Below are positions 32,493 to 38,137 of a DNA stretch of 38,137 bases, piece after piece. The notes under the pieces are model-generated. The model saw only the letters and a list, made by a program, of their open reading frames with translations, had not been told where the DNA came from and ran no database searches. The position numbers and the translations under genes were made by a program. Source of the DNA: JANLSO01 sp031362405 (GTDB lineage Bacteria > Actinomycetota > Thermoleophilia > Miltoncostaeales > Miltoncostaeaceae). Within the stretch, counting starts at the first letter, position 1, and each line of letters starts with the position of its first letter. Location of the stretch: the NCBI GenBank assembly GCA_031362405.1, contig JANLSO010000011.1, positions 1 to 38,137 of the forward strand, given 5' to 3'.

Positions 32493-33730
32493 CAGGCCGC
32501 CATGAACGATCGCGCGTCGGCCAGGGCGCGAACCAGTACGTCGAACTCATCAGGCGAGTTGTAGAGGTAAGCACTCGCGCGGGCGGTGGCCGCAACGCCC
32601 AGCCTTTTCATCAGTGGCTTGGCGCAGTGATGGCCCGCTCGGACGCATACCCCGTCACGGTTGACGAGCTGGGCGATGTCGTGGGGGTGCAGGTCGGGCA
32701 GAGCAAAGCTGAAGGCCGCCCCGCGGCGCGCGGGGTCGAGCGGGCCGTAGATGGTGATGCCGGGAACCTCCGCGAGCGCTTCGAGTGCATAGGCGTTGAT
32801 CCCCACCTCATGCTCGCGGACGCGGTCCATACCGATCGCCATCAGGTACTCGGCCGCGGCTCCGAGGCCAATCGCCTCGGCGATCGGCGGGGTGCCGGCC
32901 TCGAACTTCCACGGCGGCTCGTTCCAGGTCGAGCCGTCGACGGTCACGTGAGAGATCATCTCGCCGCCGCCGAGGAACGGTTCCATCGATTCGAGAGTCT
33001 CGGGTGAGGCGACCAGAACCCCGATCCCCGTGGGCCCGAGCATCTTGTGGCCGGTGAAAGCCATGAAGTCGCATCCCAGGGCGGGGAAGCCGACGGGCAT
33101 GTGGGGGACGCTCTGCGATGCGTCAACCAGGCTGAGCGCCCCATGCGAACGCGCGAGGGCAGCGATCTGCTCAACCGGGTTGATTGTGCCAAGGACATTG
33201 CTCGTGTGGACGACCGCGACCATCCGGACCGCACCCGTGGCCAATTCGGACTCCATGGCGGCCAGATCGAGCACGCCGTCGTCGACGACCGGCACGAACC
33301 GCACCGTCGCGCCGGTGATCTCGGCGACGATCTGCCACGGGACGATGTTCGAGTGGTGCTCCATCTCGGTGACCAGCACGACATCGCCGGGCTTCAGTGT
33401 GCGTACACCCCACGCCCAGGCGACGAGGTTGATGGCCTCGCTCGCGTTCTTGGTGAACACGACGCCTTCACGGCGGGCCGAAACGAGTCGTGCGACGCTG
33501 TCGCGCCCGGCCTCGAAGCGATCGGTGGCCTCGGCGGCAAGCGCGTAGACGCCCCGGTGGACGTTAGCGTTCGCCTCACGGTAGTAGGCGTCCATCGCCC
33601 TCAACACGACGGTCGGCTTCTGCGAGGTCGCGGCCGAGTCGAGATACACCAAGGGCGCCCCGTTCTCGGAGCGCCCCAGGATCGGAAAGTCGGCACGCAG
33701 CCGGACCGCGTCGATCATCGCGGTCGCCAT
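32492..33730 (-). CDS. sufS: cysteine desulfurase, SufS family
   Basis: This 412-residue PLP enzyme removes sulfur from L-cysteine as persulfide for cluster assembly. The PLP lysine is Lys229 in FTGHKMLGPTGIG. The persulfide-bearing Cys369 is in RAGHHCAKPLM, typical of type II (group II) desulfurases. MEHHSNIVPWQ and NANVHRGVY are also conserved. I chose ATG 33730 (a longer frame reaches 33808) because it matches the usual N-terminus and lies 4 bp after the sufC stop. Confidence 0.95.
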   Translation of the reverse strand: MATAMIDAVRLRADFPILGRSENGAPLVYLDSAATSQKPTVVLRAMDAYYREANANVHRGVYALAAEATDRFEAGRDSVARLVSARREGVVFTKNASEAINLVAWAWGVRTLKPGDVVLVTEMEHHSNIVPWQIVAEITGATVRFVPVVDDGVLDLAAMESELATGAVRMVAVVHTSNVLGTINPVEQIAALARSHGALSLVDASQSVPHMPVGFPALGCDFMAFTGHKMLGPTGIGVLVASPETLESMEPFLGGGEMISHVTVDGSTWNEPPWKFEAGTPPIAEAIGLGAAAEYLMAIGMDRVREHEVGINAYALEALAEVPGITIYGPLDPARRGAAFSFALPDLHPHDIAQLVNRDGVCVRAGHHCAKPLMKRLGVAATARASAYLYNSPDEFDVLVRALADARSFMAA

Positions 33731-33734
33731 GGGC

Positions 33735-34502
33735 TCAGGCGCCGGGCGCCGCGGCGGTCTCGGCCGCCCCGAACTCGACGTAACCGTGCTCCTCGAGGTA
33801 GTCGGCAAGCTCGGGCCCGCCGGTGCGGGCGATCTTGCCCTCGAACATCACGTGCACGACATCCGGCTGGATGTAGCGCAGGATGCGCGTGTAGTGGGTG
33901 ATGATCAGCACGCCGAGTTCCGGTCCGCGCATCGCGTTGACGCCCTGGCTGACGACCCGCAGCGCATCGACGTCGAGACCGGAGTCGGTCTCGTCGAGCA
34001 CCGCGAACTTCGGCTCGAGCATGGCCATCTGGAGGATCTCGTGGCGTTTCTTCTCGCCGCCGGAGAAGCCCTCGTTCAGGTAACGGTCGGCGAAGCTGCG
34101 GTCGAACTCGAGCAGCTTGCTCTTGGCGTCGAAGCGCTTGATGAAGTCGCGCGGTGAGATCTCTTCGTCGTTCACGGCGTTCATCGACGTGCGCAGGAAA
34201 TTCATCACCGACACGCCGGGAACCTCGACCGGGTACTGCATGGCGAGGAAGAAGCCGGCCTTCGCGCGTTCGTCGGTTTCCATGTCGAGGAGGTCCTCGC
34301 CGTTGAAGTGCACCGAACCGGCGGTGACCTCATAGCGGGGGTGCCCGGCAAGGGCGTAGGCGAGCGTGCTCTTTCCCGACCCGTTCGGGCCCATCAGGGC
34401 GTGGACCTCCCCCTGGGGAACCTCCAGGTTGACGCCCTTCAGGATCGGGGTGCCGTCAACGGCGACCTCGAGGCCTTCGATCAAGAGGATGGGATCAGCC
34501 AC
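33735..34502 (-). CDS. sufC: Fe-S assembly ATPase SufC
   Basis: This 255-residue ABC-type ATPase works with SufB and SufD in the scaffold. Walker A is GPNGSGKST (residues 38-46), the signature is FSGGEKKRHEI, Walker B is FAVLDETDSGLD, and the switch His is in IITHYTRIL. The GTG start follows an AAGGAG ribosome binding site in the gap after the Rieske gene. A short Ala-rich C-tail follows the conserved end. Confidence 0.97.
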   Translation of the reverse strand: MADPILLIEGLEVAVDGTPILKGVNLEVPQGEVHALMGPNGSGKSTLAYALAGHPRYEVTAGSVHFNGEDLLDMETDERAKAGFFLAMQYPVEVPGVSVMNFLRTSMNAVNDEEISPRDFIKRFDAKSKLLEFDRSFADRYLNEGFSGGEKKRHEILQMAMLEPKFAVLDETDSGLDVDALRVVSQGVNAMRGPELGVLIITHYTRILRYIQPDVVHVMFEGKIARTGGPELADYLEEHGYVEFGAAETAAAPGA

Positions 34503-34520
34503 GGGTGAAGTGCTCCTTGG

Positions 34521-34868
34521 TTATCGGTCGAGAAGAGGGTGAGGGTGACTCGGCGTCGCGTCGACCAGAACCCGGCCGTCGCGGACGTCGACCCGAAAGG
34601 TGGGAAGGGGGCGGGTCGCCGGAAGCGTCAGGGCCTCGCCGGTGCGCACGCTGAACGCCGCGCCATGGCGCGGGCACTCGATGCGATCGCCATCGATGTA
34701 GCCGTCGGAGAGCGACTCCCGCGCGTGCGTGCAGACGTCGTGGATCGCCATGACGGCGCCGTCGACGTTCACGAGGCACACGGCGTGACCATCGACGTCG
34801 ACCCGCAATGCGTTGCCAGGAGCGACCTCATCGAGGCCGGCGACGTCGATCAGGGCCACCGAGCTCAT
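34521..34868 (-). CDS. Rieske [2Fe-2S] ferredoxin of the suf operon
   Basis: This 115-residue small Rieske-domain protein has Cys46 and His48 in CTHARE, and Cys65 and His68 in CPRHGAAF, which ligate a 2Fe-2S cluster. It resembles ferredoxin components of non-haem dioxygenases, but no oxygenase is nearby. It lies between sufD and sufC in an order also common in actinobacterial suf operons. A role as electron donor for Fe-S assembly is inference. ATG overlaps the sufD stop by 4 bp. Confidence 0.9.
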   Translation of the reverse strand: MSSVALIDVAGLDEVAPGNALRVDVDGHAVCLVNVDGAVMAIHDVCTHARESLSDGYIDGDRIECPRHGAAFSVRTGEALTLPATRPLPTFRVDVRDGRVLVDATPSHPHPLLDR

Positions 34869-36088
34869 GAAAGCTTGTCAGCGACCGCGGTCTCCAGCTC
34901 GTGCCGCACCTCGTCGAGGCGCACCTGCTCGAGGACCTCCTGCAGGAAACCCAGCACGATCAGCCGCTTGGCCGTGTCGATCGGGACACCGCGCGACTGA
35001 AGGTAGAACAGGTGCTCGTCATCGACGCGGCCGACGGCTCCGGCGTGCGAGCACTTGACCTCTGCCGTCTCGATTTCCAGAAACGGGATCGTGTCGGCGT
35101 GCGCGCCGTCGTTGAGGATCAGGTTCCGGTTGGTCTGATACGCGTCGGTGCCGGGGGCGCCGGGCGGCACCACGAGGTTGCCGAAGAAGACCGTGTGGGC
35201 ATGATCCTTCAAAGCTCCCTTGTAGAGCAGATTCGAGTACGCGTTCGGCGCCTCGTGGCGCGAGACGATCCGGTGCTCGAATCGCTGGTCGCCGTCGGCG
35301 AAGTAGAGGCCGAGTGCCCGTGCGTCAGAGCCGGGGCCTGAGCAGATCATGGTGGCTTCCACCCTCACGACGTCGCCGCCGAGGCTGACGACCACCGAGC
35401 GCACCTTCGCGTCCTTGTGAGCGCTGGCGGTGACGATCGCGTGGTGGCGGACGCCGCCACCCCACTGAACCAGGGAGAGGTGCTCCAGCTCGCCGCCGGG
35501 CATCACGACCAGCTCGGCCACCGTCGACGCGTGAACGGCGCCCGGTAGATCGGCTGACGTGAAGCGGTCGATGACGGTTGCCTTCGCGCCCTCCTCGACG
35601 ACCACGAGCGTCCGCCCGAAGACGCGACCCTCCGCGCCGGTGGCGGTGAGCAGCGACTCGACCGGCAGTTCGACCTCGACCCCACGGGGGACATAGACGA
35701 ACGTTCCGCCCTGCCAACGCGCCGCGTTCAGAGCACCGGGGCGATCGCCGAAACCGACGAGCGAATACAGTCGTGAGCGCACCAGGTCGCTGTGGTGCTC
35801 CAGCGCATCACCGAGTTCAGCGACGATGACGCCGTCGGGAAGTTCGGATGTCTCGAACCCGGTGGGCACACCGTCAGGGAACGCCAAGCGCGCCGAGCGA
35901 TGTGTCTCGGCAGCGACGAATCCTGCTCCGGTGCCGGAGCCCGGCGCCGACGGCTCCGCACCATCGAGGGCGAGGTCACCCGGGGGAGTGAACCGCCAGA
36001 TTTCCTCCTCGCCCGTGAGTCCGGGCAGGGAGACGAGGTTTGCCTCGGCGGTCGACCGCGCATCCGCGGCCCACGACGGACTAGCCAA
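34865..36088 (-). CDS. sufD: Fe-S assembly scaffold protein SufD
   Basis: This 407-residue beta-helical partner of SufB and SufC has the SufBD core signatures NAARWQGGTFVYVPRGVEVELP, VFFGNLVVPPGAPGTDAYQTNRNLILNDGA and CSHAGAVGRVDDEHLFYLQSRG. The TTG start is unusual: it overlaps the sufB end by 8 bp and is followed by residues consistent with an N-terminal tail. It lacks the SufB-type Cys/Glu clusters. Its C-terminus ends just before the Rieske gene, overlapping by 4 bp. Confidence 0.94.
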   Translation of the reverse strand: MASPSWAADARSTAEANLVSLPGLTGEEEIWRFTPPGDLALDGAEPSAPGSGTGAGFVAAETHRSARLAFPDGVPTGFETSELPDGVIVAELGDALEHHSDLVRSRLYSLVGFGDRPGALNAARWQGGTFVYVPRGVEVELPVESLLTATGAEGRVFGRTLVVVEEGAKATVIDRFTSADLPGAVHASTVAELVVMPGGELEHLSLVQWGGGVRHHAIVTASAHKDAKVRSVVVSLGGDVVRVEATMICSGPGSDARALGLYFADGDQRFEHRIVSRHEAPNAYSNLLYKGALKDHAHTVFFGNLVVPPGAPGTDAYQTNRNLILNDGAHADTIPFLEIETAEVKCSHAGAVGRVDDEHLFYLQSRGVPIDTAKRLIVLGFLQEVLEQVRLDEVRHELETAVADKLS

Positions 36089-37211
36089 TCGAACCCTCCA
36101 TCTGGAGCTCGATAAGCCGGTTCAGCTCGACCGCATACTCCATTGGCAGTTCCTTGGCGATCGGCTCGATGAAGCCGCGCACGATCATCGCCATCGCGGC
36201 CTCTTCAGACAGCCCACGGCTCATGAGGTAGAAGATCTGGTCGTCGCCGACCTTCGACACGGTTGCCTCATGGCCGACCGAGGAGTCTTCCTCCTGGATG
36301 TCCATGTAGGGATAGGTGTCGGATCGGCTGTCGTCGTCGAGCAGCAATGCGTCACAGACCACGCTGGCCTTCGAGCGCTTGGCACCCGGCTCGACCTTCA
36401 CGAGACCCCGGTAGCTGGTGCGCCCGCCGCCGCGCGAGATCGACTTGCTGACGATCGTCGACGACGTGTCGGGAGCGACGTGGACCATCTTCGCGCCGGC
36501 GTCCTGGTGCATGCCCTCGGAAGCCATCGCGACCGAGAGAACCTCGCCGCGGGCGCCGGGGCCGACCATCCACACGGCCGGGTACTTCATCGTCAGCTTG
36601 GAGCCGAGGTTGCCGTCGACCCATTCCATCGTCGCGTTCTTGTGTGCCACCGCCCGCTTGGTGACCAGGTTGTAGACGTTGGTCGACCAGTTCTGGATGG
36701 TGGTGTAGCGGCAGCGCGCCCCCTCGTTGACGATGATCTCCACGACGGCCGAGTGCAGGGAGTCGCTGGAATACACCGGTGCGGTGCAGCCCTCGACGTA
36801 GTGCACGAACGAGCCGGGCTCGCAGATGATCAGCGTTCGCTCGAACTGGCCCATGTTCTCGGCGTTGATGCGGAAGTAGGCCTGCAGGGGGATCTCCACC
36901 TGCACGCCCGGCGGGACCCAGATGAACGAGCCACCCGACCACACGGCCGAGTTCAGCGCCGCGAGCTTGTTGTCGCCGGGCGGGATGATCGTCGCCCAGT
37001 ACTTCTTGAAGAGCTCTTCGTGCTCACGCAGCGCCGTGTCGGTGTCGCAGAAGATGACTCCCTTCTTGTCGAGGTCGTCGCGCAGCGAGTGGTAGACGAC
37101 CTCGCTCTCGTACTGGGCGCTCACACCTGACAGGTATTTCTGCTCGGCCTCGGGGATGCCCAGGCGGTCGAACGTGTTCTTGATGTCCGAGGGGACGTCG
37201 TTCCAGAACAT
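36081..37211 (-). CDS. sufB: SufB scaffold protein, N-terminally truncated at an inverted junction
   Basis: The 376 residues cover most of SufB, the main Fe-S scaffold subunit, from WNDVPSDIKNTF through SGGSFIWVPPGVQVEIPLQAYF, YVEGCTAPVYSSDSLHSA, MEWVDGNLGSK and HEATVSKVGDDQIFYL to RLIELQMEGSIG. SufB proteins are normally about 460-480 residues, so the first 90 or so are missing. The ATG at 37211 is inside what should be mid-protein, and an in-frame stop lies two codons upstream. The loss coincides with the start of a 68-bp perfect inverted repeat with the opposite copy at 37207-38137. The C-terminal part overlaps sufD by 8 bp and is otherwise normal. Confidence 0.85.
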   Translation of the reverse strand: MFWNDVPSDIKNTFDRLGIPEAEQKYLSGVSAQYESEVVYHSLRDDLDKKGVIFCDTDTALREHEELFKKYWATIIPPGDNKLAALNSAVWSGGSFIWVPPGVQVEIPLQAYFRINAENMGQFERTLIICEPGSFVHYVEGCTAPVYSSDSLHSAVVEIIVNEGARCRYTTIQNWSTNVYNLVTKRAVAHKNATMEWVDGNLGSKLTMKYPAVWMVGPGARGEVLSVAMASEGMHQDAGAKMVHVAPDTSSTIVSKSISRGGGRTSYRGLVKVEPGAKRSKASVVCDALLLDDDSRSDTYPYMDIQEEDSSVGHEATVSKVGDDQIFYLMSRGLSEEAAMAMIVRGFIEPIAKELPMEYAVELNRLIELQMEGSIG

Positions 37212-37319
37212 CTTCTACTTCATCCGCTCCTCGGAGAAGCAGAGCACCGACTGGAACGACGTCCCCTCGGACATCAAGAACACGTTCGACCGCCTGGGCA
37301 TCCCCGAGGCCGAGCAGAA
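37138..37319. repeat. inverted repeat joining two sufB copies
   Basis: Bases 37138-37205 are the perfect reverse complement of 37252-37319 (68 bp), with 46 bp between. Beyond the arms the two sufB copies still align, but with many synonymous differences. The 46-bp loop continues the rightward sufB (residues reading NIFYFIRSSEKQSTD) up to about 37207 and does not belong to the leftward copy. It has the form of a fold-back or chimeric join. Confidence 0.8.
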
Positions 37320-38137
37320 GTACCTCTCGGGCGTGAGTGCCCAGTACGAGAGCGAGGTCGTCTACCACTCGCTGCGTGAGGACCTCGAGAAGAAGGGCGT
37401 CATCTTCTGCGACACGGACACCGCCCTTCGTGAGCACGAGGACCTCTTCAAGGAGCACTGGGCCACCATCATCCCGCCCGGCGACAACAAGCTCGCCGCG
37501 CTCAACTCGGCCGTCTGGTCGGGCGGGTCGTTCATCTGGGTGCCGCCGGGCGTGCAGGTGGAGATCCCGCTGCAGGCCTACTTCCGCATCAACGCGGAGA
37601 ACATGGGCCAGTTCGAGCGGACGCTGATCATCTGCGAGCCCGGTTCGTTCGTGCACTACGTCGAGGGCTGCACGGCCCCCGTCTACTCCAGCGACTCCCT
37701 GCACTCGGCGGTGGTGGAGATCATCGTCAAGGAGGGTGCGCGCTGCCGCTACACCACCATCCAGAACTGGTCGACCAACGTCTACAACCTGGTCACCAAG
37801 CGCGCGGTGGCCCACAAGAACGCCACGATGGAGTGGGTCGACGGCAACCTCGGCTCCAAGCTGACGATGAAGTACCCGGCCGTGTGGATGGTCGGTCCCG
37901 GCGCCCGCGGTGAGGTGCTCTCGGTGGCCATGGCCAGCGAGGGGATGCACCAGGACGCCGGCGCCAAGATGGTCCACGTGGCCCCCGACACGTCCTCGAC
38001 GATCGTCTCCCAGTCGCTCTCGCGCGGCGGCGGGCGCACCAGCTCCCGCGGCCTCGTGCAGGTGGAGCCCGGCGCCAAGCGCGCCAAGGCCTCGGTGGTC
38101 TGCGACGCGCTGCTCCTCGACGAGGACAGCCGCTCCG
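37207..38137 (+). CDS. sufB: second sufB copy, partial at both ends
   Basis: This plus-strand frame is open to the window end and encodes about 310 residues of SufB, from NIFYFIRSSEKQSTDW to LLLDEDSRS. It is nearly identical in protein to the minus-strand copy, with about a dozen substitutions such as E for D, H for Y, Q for K and A for S. The family N-terminus that should precede NIFYF is absent; the sequence there is antisense to the other copy. Third-position differences are frequent outside the 68-bp arm, so it looks like sufB of a close relative or a diverged paralogue. Whether it belongs to the same chromosome is doubtful. Confidence 0.8.

Noticed and set aside
35826..37130. 434-codon plus-strand frame opposite sufD and sufB
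   Set aside because: Antisense shadow rich in His, Asp and Arg; the minus strand encodes recognised SufD and SufB.

Overview
The window is high in G+C and gene-dense, with many 1 to 8 base start/stop overlaps and frequent GTG/TTG starts. Its content points to an actinobacterium: a SufBDC-SufS-SufU-SufT operon with an embedded Rieske ferredoxin, a CBS-less GuaB3-type IMPDH-like protein beside guaA, type-2 PyrF, and an rplM-rpsI-glmM-glmS-acpS-nnr-alr cluster. Some features suggest Thermoleophilia/Solirubrobacterales-type lineages, but this is inference and no 16S rRNA gene is present.

Layout. 1-238: a small MITE/REP-like element with 20-bp inverted ends. 239-3913: three overlapping prepilin-like genes (PilV-, PilW- and PilX-like). 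3921-5713: an AEC-family permease and pyrF, coupled. 5699-7409: a LacI-family repressor divergent from an acetoacetate-decarboxylase-like gene, with an operator-like palindrome between them. 7499-8884: a secreted protein of unknown function. 9331-11408: D,D-carboxypeptidase and a PfkB-family sugar-phosphate kinase. 11596-14318: guaB3-guaA. 14383-14784 (minus): a small Cys/His-rich protein. 15009-19529: rplM, rpsI, glmM, glmS, acpS (translation plus amino-sugar and acyl-carrier supply). 19669-23728: NAD(P)HX repair enzyme, alanine racemase and an HD-type tRNA nucleotidyltransferase-like protein. 23779-24816: CAP-domain secreted protein and PduO-type cobalamin adenosyltransferase. 24813-29703: Lgt-like protein, two NlpC/P60 proteins (one lacking its catalytic cysteine) and an M23 peptidase, forming an envelope and peptidoglycan block. 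29700-30923: an AbiEii/AbiEi pair, both members frameshifted. 30940-37211: a DUF2493 (SLOG) gene and the suf operon, read on the minus strand. 37207-38137: a second, oppositely oriented partial sufB.

The genes form three functional groups. One is cell-wall supply and remodelling: GlmM/GlmS make UDP-GlcNAc precursors, Alr makes D-Ala, and the D,D-carboxypeptidase, NlpC/P60 and M23 enzymes trim peptidoglycan. The second is nucleotide and cofactor housekeeping (PyrF, GuaA, Nnr, PduO). The third is Fe-S cluster assembly (Suf).

The most notable oddities are the head-to-head duplicated sufB at the right edge, probably a chimeric join; an NlpC/P60 domain with Asp-Ala-Ala-Gly where Asp-Cys-Ser-Gly is expected; the doubly frameshifted, toxin-first AbiE pair; a palindromic GGTGCC-N-GGCACC core in two distant intergenic sites; and several -10-like hexamers placed 6 to 9 nt before start codons, suggesting leaderless transcripts. 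I did not find a clearly new multi-gene system, nor any CRISPR array, rRNA, tRNA or transposase gene.
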